The notes: generated by a model from the sequence alone, not told the origin. Positions 49,447 to 63,668 are shown, counted from the first letter of the stretch. The stretch: DNA of 64,000 nucleotides from Antitrichia curtipendula (GCA_951230915.1 OX579633.1:50482029-50546028); one strand, 5' to 3'. Numbers and translations: made by a program.

Positions 49447-52400
49447 TTGCTGGTGCAATCAAAAAGAAAATTGTACACATAATGCATATTTCAAGAGGAA
49501 GGTGCTTCTAGAGTCTAAGCGCTACATGGACAAACAATGCTAGCATGAGAGCTTAGAGACAAGAGCCTAAAAGTCTTGAATTTAGATGTAGGTATGCACC
49601 TACAACTATTTGAAGGTGTTTATAATATATATGTAGATATAACATAGGTGTTTTATAACATAGAAAGAATCTAAAACATAAGTACCTACAACATAAACAC
49701 ATAGAAGCATTGAAGGTGTTTATAATATAGACTTCTAGGCTCATGGGCTTATAGATTCTACACTCACATGCTAGCACTCCCCCTCCATGAATCTCTTACC
49801 TTACTAGGTTACCCCCTAAAGTTCCATGACTATGTTTTCACCGAAAATGCTCAAGAACTGCCATTTTTAGTACAAGTACCAAATTTTTGAAAAAAAAAAC
49901 TTTTTTGACACATGTAACTATAGGATCTTGTAGTATGCTGACTTGAGAATATGTGATAAAAGTTTCACAAATTTCCACCACGTGGATTGCAAGATATAAG
50001 CATTCAAAATCACTGAAATCTTTTTTTTAACATTGCAAAAAACCGGGCAGCTGCACTTCAGAAGCTCACTTTTCTATGAAAAAATGTCTAAAATGGTGGT
50101 GCTTCTTTGGATTCTTTTTCCTAGACAAGTTGGCTACATGTTAAAAGAATTTCACATCATTTGGAATTGTACAACATATAGGAAAAAAATAGTAAGTAGA
50201 ACAAAGTAGAGAATGATTCAAAATACAAAATTGTTAAGAATTTAGGTATGGAATTGAAAAATGCCAATACCAATGGTCAAATGTTGTATTAAACAATCTA
50301 CATCCTATGATTTTATTTTTTTCAAAAAATATTGAAAATTGAGTAAGATAAAAGACTTCAAAGTTTATTTTAGAGTAGAGATTCTATAATTGCCCGCAAA
50401 CTAAAGTTCCTCATAACTTTTGACTTATTGGTCAAAATGAAAAAATTAAAAGCTTTCCATGTATATATAATTCTAGAAAACCAATTTCAAACTTTTGAAT
50501 CGTGTGAATTGTTGATTTTAAAAAACGAAAAAGTATTCATTAGAAAACAAACTATTGTAGCAGTCTTTCCCTTTTCACTCGAAATTTGGAAAATGAATAA
50601 TTGCACTTTTGTTCAGCATAGAGAGATTCTATCATTCATTGGCCGAAAAATGTTTCTAGCATCATTTATGGGTTAAATGCAATGGATTTGCCTGTTTGTT
50701 CAAAAAAAAAATTGTTTATAACTTGAGTTGTCTGTTTCTTATCAAATTTTCAATAAATTATGAATACTATAATTATCTAAGCAAATATTTGTTGAATGCG
50801 TTAAAAGAGTTAAGTGTATATCTATAATTTTTGCAAATTTTTTCTTGTAATTTGGTACAATGATATTATTTACTTCAATTTTTGATCATATGATTGAAAG
50901 AAAGTTATTTTTTAGCATTTAAGAAATACTTTGGATGAATGAGAAGTCTTTTGGATAAAACATCATCTACGAGCACTATGATCATCATCCAAAATATGAA
51001 TTTTGGAGAACTTAGGGATTAAGTTGATTTGCAAAAATTAATTTAAATTAATTTTAGGAATTAGTTTTTAACTATGAGCATATAGAAATTATTTTATTAA
51101 TACATTGGGTTATTTATATCTAATGCCTCAAACAATATAATGGCTTTGCATCTTCTTTAAAAAGATTGCATGACATGAATTTGATCAATGGAATACTTCA
51201 AAATATCTTTTTAAACAACCATAGAATACATACAAAAATAAGGCAATTGTGTAAAGAAAATATTAAGCCATTGTATTGTTTGAGTGTTTTTTTAATATAA
51301 ATACCAAAACATTGAAGATCATTAGATACAATCCAATGTTCAAGGGAGTTGACATTCTTGGGAAGTAGCATCATTGTTGAATGTAAATGGTGAAAAGTAG
51401 AAGCATGATTGAAAAACATGGAATTAATTAATTAATTAATTAGAGGTTAGTTAATATGACATTCATATCAAAAGCATTGCAACCACAATTTAACAATGGA
51501 TTACATGCAACTTATAGATTCTTTAGGATTAATGAGAATATCCTAAACCATTGATTCAATCAAAAGTCATCACATTCCATTTGTACAAGTACCAAAAGCA
51601 TTTTTCAAGTTCTAAACAATTTTCAAATGTATAAAGGTTAAATTTTAATAATTTTAATGAAGGTTCTTAGAATATATGTATAAAGTATGTCAAGGTATGT
51701 GACTAATTTTGTGGTTTTAAGAAAACAATTAAATTTTTTGTTGTAGTACTTTTAGCAATGTGCTTTAAAATAGAGTCTTAGTTGTTGCAAACTTTGAGAT
51801 TCATTAAATATTGAACTATGATTTCATTTTGCTTCAAATTTTTGTAGAAGTGCAGAGTACCTCACATATTGCAACTCTTTTTCTTCACTCATTCTTGTAC
51901 CATGGTTTTACAAATACAAATGTCCCTAATATTGAATGATTTAGTTTTGTGAGTTATTGTACTATCAATTCTTTGAAGAGCATATTGAAGGTACTTTATG
52001 TGCAAGCACAAAGTATGAGTGGTGGAGTAGCAATGCCAAATGCTTTTTAAGTTATGAAGAATAAGAGACATTTATTAAACTCTAGAGATTGGCCAACTAT
52101 GAGAAAGTAAATCAGGAAAAATGTTGAGTAAGGACAAAGATAAATAGAGGCATTGAAGATAATGAGACCACCATGTTACAACTCACAAATTTATCTTAGG
52201 CACACTCTCTAATTGTTTCATGTTTCCTTGCCAATGTGACCAAATCTACCACCTAACTAACTTACTAAACCAATTACACATGAAACCAACACCTTCCTAA
52301 ATCGACACCTATAAATTCTTGCCTGAAATGTACTCCCACTATTTACAAGAATTTAGTGCAACACACCATTTATAGCCCTATGAATTATCATCCAATTCTT

Positions 52401-54264
52401 CCTATTTTTAGCATCTTGTTCATTCACACGGTGTTTAAAAATGCATTCTTAGAGAATCTAGAATTTCCCTTTTGACTACCAAGAAGGCCTTACAAAAAAA
52501 TCCAATATAATAATGTAACAATGGTGAATTTTTTATTCTATCGGTTATAGGTGAGTTTACATTACCTCTCAAATTAAGCCAATTGTAGAGTATAATACAT
52601 TGTGTGGAGACTGTAAAATTGCTATAGGAATTTTTAACCAATTTCATTGCATTGTGATTACATTGGAGATGCTTAGAGGTCCTAATTAAACTTCATCCTA
52701 TACATTGTCAAGTATAAGCACCTACAATCGTCACTAATTACAATTGAACATAGGTAATATTATTAAGCACAAATTATTGTCATTGGATCTTTTGGCAACT
52801 ACAAGATATTTCCAACACCTTGTAGCATGCATTATTTTGGCACTGTATGAATAAATTATGAATTTCCAAAATATAATCTCTAGATATATTGAAATTGTCA
52901 TTTTTTGTCCAAATTGTAGATGACACATTTTGGACAATGTTAATTATAGATGTATGTACATCATTAACAATTCTATTAGTTTTTATGTTTTTGAAGATTA
53001 CCCCCCAAGGTCCTAGAGAACCAAAATTGATTTCCGTAGTGTGAGAACTATAAATAATTCTTAATCTAAGTAGAACTTAGAGTGAATTAGGAAATGGATT
53101 TTACTAATTCATTTTATAATTAATAAATTGAAATAGTCAAATTTGAAAAATACAATTGCAAGCAATATTTATGTGTGTATTGTATATAGGTGTGTATCAA
53201 TCTTTGTATAATATATGGAAAGAAATGCAAAAGACTTATCCCTTTTGCATCTTGAATAGCATTGACACGAGCATTGACAACTTTAGGGGGTGAGGGTGGT
53301 GGGAAGCAAACACAAAGATGGCACAAGTGGATAGGCACTTTTGGAAAGAAGGTTTCCATAAAGAAGTATGGCATCCCAAATTGTGTGTAGTAATGTTTTT
53401 AGTACTTTCATGTAGTAGAGTCAACTTTATATGCTTTTTCAAGTACTTTTTTCATCTTCCGATGTGGATGTTGGCTTCAAATGCCCTTACAGAAGGGATG
53501 ATTAGTCACAAAAGAAGCACAACTAAACTTGTGTCAATTTGAGTAGAAGGTATTGTATATATCCATGTCCAATGCTTCTCATATAAAGCTCCCTTGCACA
53601 ATAAAAAATTGTTTACAAAAACGACAATGGTTGAAAAACTTGTCTAGAGAAGTTTATCATTGCTTGTTTGTTGCTGAATGATGGTTTTGTTTAGAAAACC
53701 TCAATAAAAAGCTTCCAGAATGAGACAAGATTGATCTTAGAGGAAGAGGATGAAGAGAGAGAAGAACTCCAACCTTTTGATTAGGTTGATTAAATGAAAA
53801 ACCTATTCATGTTGTGTCCAACATAAAGTTCTAAAGAACTAGCATGAGTTATGTTAACTCCAATACAAACGTAGGAGGTCTATAAAGTGCTTGGACTTTA
53901 CAAGCATGCATTTCCTGAAATGTGCATTATTTGGACATTTTGCTTTTTAATTGCACCAACAATGTACTGTACAAAAAGTGTACATTGTAGGATGTGGACA
54001 CTTTTAGTGAACATTGCATTTGAAACGTGAAAAAATTCATAACTAACTATGTAAACCTCCAAAAAATATGAAATGACAAGTTTGATGCTAATTCCATTTG
54101 TCTTTCAAGAAATATTAATGAGAAATTAAATTTCAAGAAGTCTAACCTCCCAAAATTAATTCCCATCTCTAAAATGAGTGTCTTATGGACCTCCTCCTTG
54201 AACCTTCTAAGACACATTGGTTATGGTAGAAATCAACCTTTTGGATATAATATGAATCATCCAC
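49447..54264. other. AT-rich gene desert, centre
   Basis: No gene is visible. Seen: an inverted copy of the 2714-type TTAA repeat ending in GGGATTAA at about 51013-51020, a TTAA microsatellite (51422-51442), and a diverged dispersed-repeat copy at 53960-54150 that also occurs at 55360-55595 and 61765-62000. Confidence 0.45.
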
Positions 54265-55178
54265 TTAACCTCCAAAGGACCAAGTGTCTGCTCGACGTAT
54301 GCAAAAAATCTCGGGTACGTTCAGATTAGATGTTTATGAAATTTGAACACAATGTATAATCATGTATCTCCTTGGTGAAAATCTGATTTTTTTTCCAATA
54401 GGGTGCTCAGATCAGAAGTTATGTTGCCATGAACTTTTGGGGCAGCTTCGGCAATTTGGAAATCTTTGAAGAATCTTTTGCAAATTTACTCTTTAATTTT
54501 TAAATTTTAGTTTGTGTGTAACTAATAAAATATGACATACAATTGTATAAAAAAAAAAATTTTAGTCCTCAAATCACATTCTAAGAAGAGTCAAACTTTG
54601 TTAGCTATGTTGGGCGGTTTAAAGATAAAGCATTTTCTTCTAACTTCAAGTCCTATTATCTTGCAATATGTGAAGTCAAAGTTCTTGAAATTTTTCCCAC
54701 ATTTTCCAAATGTTTCTTCCTAATTGTTAACCATTTGGATTTTAAATAGAAATTTTCTTCATGGCATAAGAAATCATCAAAAAGTGACTAGTGTATTGCC
54801 TATTCACTTAACCTCCTTGCATTGTAGGGTGATTCAAAGTAAGCTAGACTCCATATTTGCTTCCAAAATGTTTCAAGAGTGAACCTAACATCATATACTT
54901 ATGAATGGTTAGAATCTTGCGTTTTTTGTAAAGCAAAGATTTTAGTCCCAAAGGGCCCAAAGTTTGTTGCCCTTGTTTCGCAAGAATGAAAAAAAAAATT
55001 CTCACTTCAGACGTTATAATCTTTCAATCTGTGTGGTCGAATTAACTGAATTTTTTTCACACTTTGATAAAATACTTTACTACATTTTTGTACAATTTTC
55101 ATTTTTTGACCAACTTATTCAAAAATTGTATTTTTTGACAATGTCTCTTTGAAAACCCCTTGATCCTTTAGGGGGTAA
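54265..55178. mobile_element. TTAA-type MITE, about 914 bp, one degraded boundary
   Basis: The left end reads TTAACCTCCAAAGGACCAAG. The right end, as reverse complement, reads GTTACCCCCTAAAGGATCAAG-like sequence, with GTAA instead of TTAA at 55175-55178. The resemblance to the 45256-46183 element's ends is clear. Interior is AT-rich and noncoding. Confidence 0.55.
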
Positions 55179-56154
55179 CAAAAACTAAAAGCACTTGATG
55201 GAGGTCAATTATTGTGCAAGACTTTACCTTCCTACCACAAAATTTCAAGGACAAACATTTGCACTTCTTTCTTTCGTGAAAGGATTCTTGGTCGTCCACT
55301 GGTAGTATGCTCTAAAAGTGCCCATACTCTAAAAAGCAATCATAATACACATGTATATATATGTACACGATGTACATTTGAGGAGGTGGTTGCTTTTTCA
55401 GTTAGTGACCACTATGTTTCAACTTCAAAAAATTTGTAACGAATTCCATGAAGATCCAAAAAAACAAAAAAACTTGGGTTAGATGCCAATTCCATTTCTC
55501 TTCCTACAAAAATTTACTAAAAATTGTTTCAAGGAGATTAGCTGTACCGAAAGACAATCAGCTCTTAAATGATCACTTTAAGAGCAGACTACCTTAGGTG
55601 TTCACAGCAGTGTTCAATACCTCTGCTACAAATGAGACTTTGTCCGACTGAAAAAAGAACAAGTCCTTTCAATGGAAACTGTCCATGTGTTTCCCAAAAA
55701 AAGGTCCTTTCACTGGAAATTGTCCATGTGTTTAAATTTTTTTTTAAACCCAGGTCTGAGGCTTTTTTTTTAATGATTTTGTAGGAAGGGAACAATAATT
55801 GCAAATGAGCCTCAGGAGGAATGGCTTGCAGTGGTTTGGAATGGCATCCTGTAACATCCTGTCTGGCTAACAGATCTGAGTGTGGCTGTTCAACGGAAAA
55901 ATTCAAAATGTAGTGCACCACCGACACTAGCTTAGCTTACCGTAGTATGTTTTGAAACACCTTTTTTCCTGAGAAACATTCCAAAACGTTATTGCATGAA
56001 AATTTTCATAACAGTCTTGCACAAAAAATCCCATGATGATGTAATTGTTACACAAAAAAATTCCATGGCGTTTTTGCACGGTCACGATACCATTGATTGA
56101 AGTTTCCATTGATTGAAGTTTCCCTTATGCATAGAAAAACAATTTTTAGATTAG
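55179..56154. other. Dispersed-repeat copy and a short tandem duplication
   Basis: The segment 55360-55595 is a direct, diverged copy of 61765-62000 (shared TTGGGTTAGATGCCAATTCC and AATCAGCTCTTAAA). At 55660-55735 about 40 bp around GGAAACTGTCCATGTGTTT is duplicated. No gene is visible. Confidence 0.6.
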
Positions 56155-56900
56155 CATTCCCATCCATCCATAAGATAGGTTGTTTGTTTTGTTTATTTGT
56201 TTGATACGGTGAGATCTCCAAGTTGCGTGTTTAGTATCATCGGAAAGCTCTCAGCAAAGAGGGGTACATGGTCTTTGTTTTGTGGCGTTTGGACCTACGG
56301 TGGGGAAGTTATGGATTTTTGAGTTATTTTTGGATCTTAAATTATAGAAAATTACTTTTACTTTTATTTTAGTTGTGGCAACGGCACATGGGCACACTAT
56401 CCATTCATTAAGTTAGGTTGTTTGTTTGTCTTGTTTTGTTTGTTATAGTGAGATCTTCTAGACTATGCGTTCTCCGGCTACGTTTTTGGTATTGTCCGAA
56501 AGCCCTCACCAAGGAGGGACGCACAAGCTTTGTTTCGTGACGTTGGGATCTATGACAGAAAAGATAATGAATTTCAAAGTTTTTATGAGCAAAAAAAATA
56601 GAAAATTACTTTTATTTTTCTTTTGATTGTGGCAACGGCACAAAGCATACTCATATGAGTTGAATAAACAGCTAGAATAAGATAGGTTATTTATTTGTTT
56701 TGTTTTGTTTGTTTGATACAATAAGACTCTTGGAGTGTGCGCCCCTTGATTGTGTTCTTGATACCATCGGAAAGCTCTTTGCAAAGAGGGGTCCATGGAC
56801 TTTGCTTTGAGGTGTTTGGACCGGTAGTGTGAAAGATATTGAATCTTGAAGTTTTATGAGTTAAATAATTAGAAAATTGTATTTACTACTTTGGTCGTGG
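56155..56900 (+). repeat. Second array of the ~250-bp unit (three copies)
   Basis: Units start near 56208, 56448 and 56720 and carry the same landmarks as the 26040-27065 array (GAGATCTCC, CATCGGAAAGCTCT, AAGAGGGG, CTTTGTTTTGTGG). Both arrays are preceded by TTGTTTTGTTTGTTTG-type DNA. Confidence 0.78.
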
Positions 56901-57201
56901 CAACTAGGTAGTTGTAGCATCTTTTTGGAAAACAACATAAAGGGTCTATATTTTTCGCTCAATTTTCACAATTTTCATAAAAAAGAAGTTGCACAAGGTT
57001 TAATTCGATTGTTAAAACAATTTCACCATCGAGATTAGTGTGTTTCAATTCCATCTTAGAACTATTAACAATTTATTTTTTCCATTTGTTTTGTACTGAC
57101 TTCTACAAAATCATTTTTTTCAATTCTTTTTCCTTAACTTTCAACTCAATTTTCCATGATTTTTCTTTTAAATGCAAAATCTAAAATTCAAATTCTTTGT
57201 G

Positions 57202-58475
57202 TTAATCCCTAAAGGACCAAAATGTGGGGGTTTGGGCAATATAGCGATTTTGGGCAGTTCGCTATGAATGGGAATTTTATTCATTTTTCTTAGAAATTTT
57301 CACACAACATGTGCCTAAGGAGTATTATCACTAATCCAAATATAATGAATCATATCTTTCTATATAAAGAAGTTTAAATATTTCTAAATTTGGTCGAATT
57401 TGGAGTGCAAAGTGCTTTGGTAACCATGATTTGCCAATCCTTATGTATTTTTCATCTTTTAACTACCTTTGAAGTGCTTTGTTTTCATTGTCCAGTGTCT
57501 AAATTTGAGTTTTCTTGTACCTACTCTAAATATATTGGGATGTGCTTCCAATGATAAAATAAAAAAATTTAAGTTCTAATTATAAATTGGTAAATAGTTA
57601 GAAGTTTATTTGGAGGGGCATTTGTCGGTGTTTTTCTCTCACATGGGCCTCTGCTTTTCAGTGGTGTAAACCAAACCTGAGAAAGAACACTGCCATGACA
57701 GCCCCTTTATATCATTTCATTCTCAGCATCTGGACTCCCCTGGGGTGCTTGAGTAAATGATTTGTTTGGCACGGCCGAGCATTTTTACCAAAGTGCCCCC
57801 CTCTCTCCAATCATGCAAAAGACATGGTGATGGGGGGTGCCACGCTTGACGTAGTACGTAGTACAATTTGCAGATAACCCGTGAAAAAGGATCGAGGCAC
57901 ATTTTGGGCAGAAATTGTGGAAAATTGCCACTTTTAAGGGCAGTGAGAAAAAAAGGATTAAAAAAAAATGTTTCTTTTTCAACATTCAACCATAAAAAAT
58001 TTGTACTAAGTTAGACTACTATGAGAATGTGTGGAAAATTTTCAAAACTTTGACAGCACATATCAACCCCAAATGATCCGATCGACCATTTTTTGGTTGC
58101 TGCCTTTCTTTTTGAGCTACCCATTCTCAAATTCTGATTTTTTTTCAATTATTTATTTTTTTAATACAAAAGATAGATTGCGTTATAAATCTAATGGTGG
58201 TAATTTCATCAAATTCTAAGTTAAACTTGGCCATGTATAACTATTGAATCCTTAAATGATGACAAGGACGTTTTTATTTCCGATGCATGATCTAGGATCC
58301 TTCTAGTAGGATAAAAGTGCAACTATTCTTCTTCAAATTTTTTTGTGAGAAAGTTAGGTCTTCTACAATAGGTTGACTTTCAGTGAGTGCTATTGCAATT
58401 TTTTATGCAAATAATTTGTACGATAACCACAGAGATGATTTCCATAGTCACCAGTCCATCTTCTAAGGGTTAAAG
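57202..58475. mobile_element. TTAA-type MITE, about 1.27 kb
   Basis: The left end is TTAATCCCTAAAGGACCA. The right end, as reverse complement, is TTAACCCTTAGAAGATGGAC. Similarity is partial, so the pairing is less sure than for 42890-43867. A slightly GC-richer patch at 57640-57860 lies inside without a recognisable gene. Confidence 0.45.
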
Positions 58476-61149
58476 TTGAATGGTGTAGTGTAGTTCACAA
58501 CTCATTTTTTGGAGTTTGGTTTGGGCATGGACTTAGAAGTCAACCATCCAATGTGAGTATTGCCCACCTCGAAAAGGTAGATCCAAGGAGCCCAAGGAGA
58601 AGACAAGTGTCCAATTCTTGTTTTTTGTGTAAATACTACTTTCATTTAGTGACCACCATACATTGCAATCTCCACCATGAATTGAAAAGTACTTAGAATA
58701 TTGTGAAATTTTAGATGAACATTATCAACTCTCTTGTCTTTAAATAAGCACAAAAATAGATCGTCATTTTGAAATGTTCTCACTAAGTTATGCTCCTTCA
58801 AAGTGCACAATATTGTTTTTCCATTGATCCAAATAAAAATTCAAACTTAAATATCTAGTAAACCATACGGTCAAATAACCTGAATTTTTTTGAGGTGTTC
58901 ACTCTCAAATATGAACTTCAAGATCCTATAATTACGTTCTATGTGATCTCAAGAAAAAATAAGCAAACAAATTTTATGGCATAGCTTTTGGACATGGCTA
59001 TGCTGTTAATAGGTTATAAATAAAATAACTGTTGTTGATAAATATGTACATAGAATTTAGTGAATATAACAATGTACAACTACACTAATAATTATATTAA
59101 GTGTCATGTACACTAATTGATTCAAAAATTCTATAATTATTTACTCTCCATGAATATTTTTATCAACTACCGATTTATTTATGGAGATTTTGTTTTATGA
59201 ATAGTATTTCTATGAATAGTATTGATATCTATATTCATGATAAAAATATTCATTGAGAGTTGTAATTTATAGCATTCTAAAATTAATTAGTGCAAATAAC
59301 ACTAGGTGTCATTATCACTATACTAAGGAGCCATATGCTTATTCATGACTTTCTCACTTGATGGGATTTTTTCAGAATTCACAGCTTATTTTTACAATAT
59401 TTCACATTATATGAATACAATAATATTCATATTCCCTCAAAATTGAGGATAAATCCTATACACAAAAATTCCATTTTAGCAATGAAAACTTGTATAAAAG
59501 TTAAAATTTGAAAAATTTGAATCTATGAGAATGGATCTAGCTCTAGCTTAATCCTTAAAGGACAATTAAGGTTCCCACTTGGATAACCTTCATTAGTTTT
59601 CTATATTAAAATACAAATTTTATAACTTTGTTTTTTATTAATGTAAATTTATATATATATATATATTGTCTTCCTTTTTTGAATCACAAATATTAAAATG
59701 GATTTAATAAGTTTTAAGAAGTATTTTCTTTGTAAAAATCATAATAATTATAAAAATGCTTCAAATAGTATGATTTTTTTTTAAATGGAGATAATAATGG
59801 AAAAAATAAAATGGTATAATTGGTGTATTTTTTGAGCTCACTCCAAAAGAAATTCAATAGAAAAGGTTCAAAAATAGTATATTTTGAGTTTTCAAGATGC
59901 TATCTTGAAAAAATCACAAAAACTACCATACTAACAACTTTGAAAAAAATTTAAGATTGAATAAAAAATAGTTTATTAGATCTACATTTGTCATTTAAAC
60001 TTTAAAATATTTTAATTCAATAAATATGTGGAAATTCAAGTTTGACTTTTAAAATGCCCTTTGGACTTGCAATGTCATTTATGGGTTAACTTGGATCTTG
60101 GATAGTCAATACTTCTTTGCTATAGGAAAAACACACCTTTTCATAATTCCCTCGAGTATTATAATTTTTCTTTTCTTTCCTTGTGGACTTGCATACTACC
60201 GTAAGGATTGCTTTACACTAAGAGGCCAAACCAATTTGTTGTCCACAATCCTCATTTGTGATTGGACAAAAGATTGATATAAATTTGAATTCTTTTTACA
60301 CCTAAAGGTTGGGCAAATTAGATAGAATTAAATTTTTATTCAAAAAAGATATGATTTGATATGGCCTAAATTTGATGAATTGGGTGCATTAGAATGGAGG
60401 AACATTTATTGGCCTCAAGATCAATGTCTACTTTCAATCTTAAAATAATCTTTTCAGTAAAATATTTTTATTTTCAACAAATAAAATATGTTGGATTTTG
60501 TATAATCTAGCTCAAGGAGAATGGCCTTGGCCTCTAGGTGTAAATGCTCCCCAAGATAAAACAGGGGTCATATTTAAAAAACACACACAAAGTACACATA
60601 AGGTAGATGACCTTTTTTCAATCAACCACCAATTTTCACTAGTTAGGTTGTTATGTTTCCGATTAACTGTAGCTTAGGTGAGAATTCATGTTGACAACTC
60701 ATAGCACGAGCAACACAATATTCAGGAGGTATACATTGAAAGCATACAATGATCACAAGATGCACATTGGAAACCACAATTGAAGCATTGTCAATTTTGT
60801 AACCAATCTATGGTTGGAAATGGATTGACCTATATAACAAGAATATGTTGAATTAAATATTTATAAAAAAATAATGGCAATTTCTATTTTTGAAGAATTA
60901 ATAAAAATGATGAAATCCTTCTGAAATTTATTTATCTAAAAGTGAAAAAAATTCCCTCACCATATCCATACAACAAATATGCTAGATTGCTTATAGTATG
61001 TTCGCACTTGATATTAGAGGTGATGTTTGCAGTGTGAATCTGATCTAGAAGTAGGTCTCAATTTGTTCCTAAGACCCTCAATAACATCACTCTTTAACAC
61101 CAGGTAAAAATAGACCTTTAAGTGAATGGAAAGGATCGGCTACTTTGCA
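58476..61149. other. AT-rich desert with a probable 541-bp TTAA element
   Basis: A left end TTAATCCTTAAAGGACA (59549) and a right end whose reverse complement is TTAACCCATAAATGACA (ending 60089) could bound a 541-bp element. A TA microsatellite lies at 59650-59666. No gene is visible. Confidence 0.4.
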
Positions 61150-61265
61150 AAGTAACTAAGGTAGGACCACCCATTCTCGACTAGAGACCCAGAGCTAACC
61201 TATAGGGTGTAGTTATTTCCAACTAAGGTTGGAATAAATTTCCAACCAAAGTTTAGAATGTTTTG
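61150..61265 (+). repeat. Dispersed direct repeat, copy 1
   Basis: GACCACCCATTCTCGAC to TTTAGAATGTTTTG here recurs as ACCACCCATTGTCAACC to TTTGAATGTTTTT at 63893-64000, where the window ends. Shared landmarks include TAGGGTGTA and ATTTCCAAC. Confidence 0.65.
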
Positions 61266-61531
61266 TTTTTTCCTCCTTTTCAAAGTTGGAACTAGTAAGG
61301 TCATGACACATATCCCAAAGTAGTGAGCAAGAAAGTAGAAAGTAATGAGTGGCAAAATAGTTTTGAAATGATCGGAATTGAATGACTTTAGACATTGGAC
61401 ATGGGTTCAAACTAACTTTGGGCTCCCAAAAATTTATAATAATTTCATTTCAAGCAATAAAATTACTAAATTTTAACAATCTCCATCATTTCTATCTTTG
61501 CACCTCTGAAAATCCTTGCTTTACCTTGCAC

Positions 61532-61682
61532 TAAGGTAAACTACCCCATTCTAGACCAAATGGGAGCAAGTTCATTGTAGGCCGGTTAAATTATGTTAAT
61601 GGCGTACATTCAAGTATTGAAATGTACACCACTAAGACAATGAGCTTGCTCCCATTTGGTCTAGAATGGGGCAGTTCACCTT
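61532..61682. repeat. 151-bp fold-back MITE
   Basis: Left arm 61532-61577 and right arm about 61638-61682 are inverted copies of about 45 bp with about three mismatches; both contain CCCCATTCTAGACCAAATGG as read inward. The loop is about 60 bp. This is typical of a small hairpin MITE. Confidence 0.8.
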
Positions 61683-61764
61683 ACTCTAGATCATTTCCAT
61701 AACTACTTAAGGTAGAGGTCTATAAAAGTGACCTCTAACATAGAATTGCATTTTACTTTATTCA

Positions 61765-62000
61765 ATGTACCAACGTTGTACATTTCAGGAGGGGGTCGCT
61801 TTTAGAAACCACTGTGTTTCAACTTCAAGAATTTGTAACTAACTCCATGAAGGTCCAAAAAATATGAAACGATTTGGGTTAGATGCCAATTCCATTTTTC
61901 TTCCTAGTAAATTTTTCTAAATTTTTTTCAAGGAGTTTAGCTTCCTTGAAAATGCAATCAGCTCTTAAAGAGTTGCTTTAACAGCCTCCTACCTTATTTG
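61765..62000 (+). repeat. Dispersed repeat, second copy of 55360-55595
   Basis: It shares CACTGTGTTTCAACTTC-like sequence, TTGGGTTAGATGCCAATTCC and AATCAGCTCTTAAA with the earlier copy in the same orientation and order. Confidence 0.65.
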
Positions 62001-63560
62001 ATTGGTTATGGGTGGCTTCACCTTGTTGTTTACCTCTAACTTGCCTTATCTGTCTTTCTCAGCAAAACAAAAATCATGTTTGCCTTTGTCATTCTGAATG
62101 AAATCTATTTTAAAAAAAAATTTAATAATAAAAACACATAAAACTTTGCAAACTTCAGTTGTGTTCATCATTTGCAAAGGTAAATATTTACAAAACTTCT
62201 GTTTCACTCTGCACAGAACAGACAGAATTGGCAGAACTTTTAAGTTACATAAGAAGCTGGCTGACGATTGTTTTTTCTCAAATCATTACAAACAGAACTG
62301 CCCATTTCTGATATTACGGAACAGGACACACAACAAAATCACCAAGTACAGTACCTTAGTTAGAAGTACAGCTTGCATCTGAGGTTAACTTATTGCACCC
62401 AGAGTCCTGGCCACCTTCCATTGGGTGTATCATGAATGATGTCAATAGCTTCTTGTGGGTGCGAAGTTAAGTGACGTGAAAAACAGATGAAGTGCATTCA
62501 AGTATGTTGAAAAAACAAAAAATTTATCTGTCCTCCTCCTTCGATGTGATTAGAGACGTCACTTTGCACATCATGAATTGCTGTGCAAGATTTTCTAAAA
62601 TCAATTCATGTAAGTTAAGGATGGGAAGAAAAATGATCATTTACATAAAATGAAGATCATGGGTTTGGATTCCTTCTCAAACCATGATCGTCGTTTATTT
62701 CTTTAAAAAGATGTTGAGATCAACAACGTTTTTCTTTTTCACCAAGGAGGGCACTTCAAAGGTAATAAGGTGGAATTGCAATTTATCGATGTTCAATGGT
62801 AAAATATATTTATGTTGAAATGTTGCGGAAGACTTGGAGTGTCGGATGAATGACTTTTTTCGTTTTTAGTGAATGTAAAAACAAAGAATACATCTATTCG
62901 TCCTTCCAAGGTCAACCCTGGATATAAAGATGATGTGGGCTATAATACAATAGTCTAATGGATGACAAAGAATCCTTTTATGTAAGACAAAAGTACGTAC
63001 TATATTCATCCTTGAAATTTTATCCAAAAAAGGGAAAGCCTTGTACAATAGTTTGACTTCCAATGAGTATTTTTTGTTGTTGTTGTTTTGTTTGGAAAGT
63101 GGATGATTCGCAGTCTGTGTACCCAAACGGGTGAGATTTCCAGGGTTCAAGACTTCAAGCCAGTGTGTGTGTTGTGTAGTCGGTGCTTTTCAGTCAAAGG
63201 AGGGCTCTGGAAGAGTCAGACCTGCGTGACGACGTGAGCCTCTGCTTGTGCATCGAGTTCCTCCCATTGTACCTCCCCCTCAAAAAGCAAGCAAGCAAGC
63301 GGGGCGGGTATTATTACGGATGCCACTCACTGTTGCGCAGAAATTCACATGCATCATTGAGCGCCTGTCCAGGGTTGCCCAGAAACACCACTTGTCGCCC
63401 TCAAATTGCGGACACCCGAGCAGGGGATTTGATGAGGGGAGTAGGGGACTGCAACACTCAAAGTAACTTAAAGTAGGCTCAGGTGTACAGGGACAGCCGG
63501 CCTTCACACAGGTGGAAGATAGCTAGCTCAACCTATTTGCTGGAGGAACTAAGGATAGGG
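62001..63560. other. Right-hand intergenic DNA
   Basis: AT-rich up to about 63170, then a GC-richer stretch at 63180-63560 with overlapping open frames on both strands (63183-63476 plus, 63280-63507 minus). None shows a family motif, and I do not call a gene. Confidence 0.4.
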
Positions 63561-63668
63561 CAATGCCCTTATCGTCGGGCATTGCACCAAATAATCGGCC
63601 CTCCTCGTTGGGCTCCGCTCTCCTCATCGGCCGATTATTTGGCGCAATGCTTGACGATAAGGGTATTG
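63561..63668. repeat. Long hairpin with 40-bp arms
   Basis: Arms 63561-63600 and 63629-63668 are reverse complements at 36 of 40 positions around a 28-bp loop; the inner 12 bases AAATAATCGGCC pair perfectly. It is much more GC-rich than its surroundings. Confidence 0.85.

Noticed and set aside
63183..63507. GC-rich ORFs near the right edge
   Set aside because: Open frames overlap on both strands without a conserved motif or splice context.
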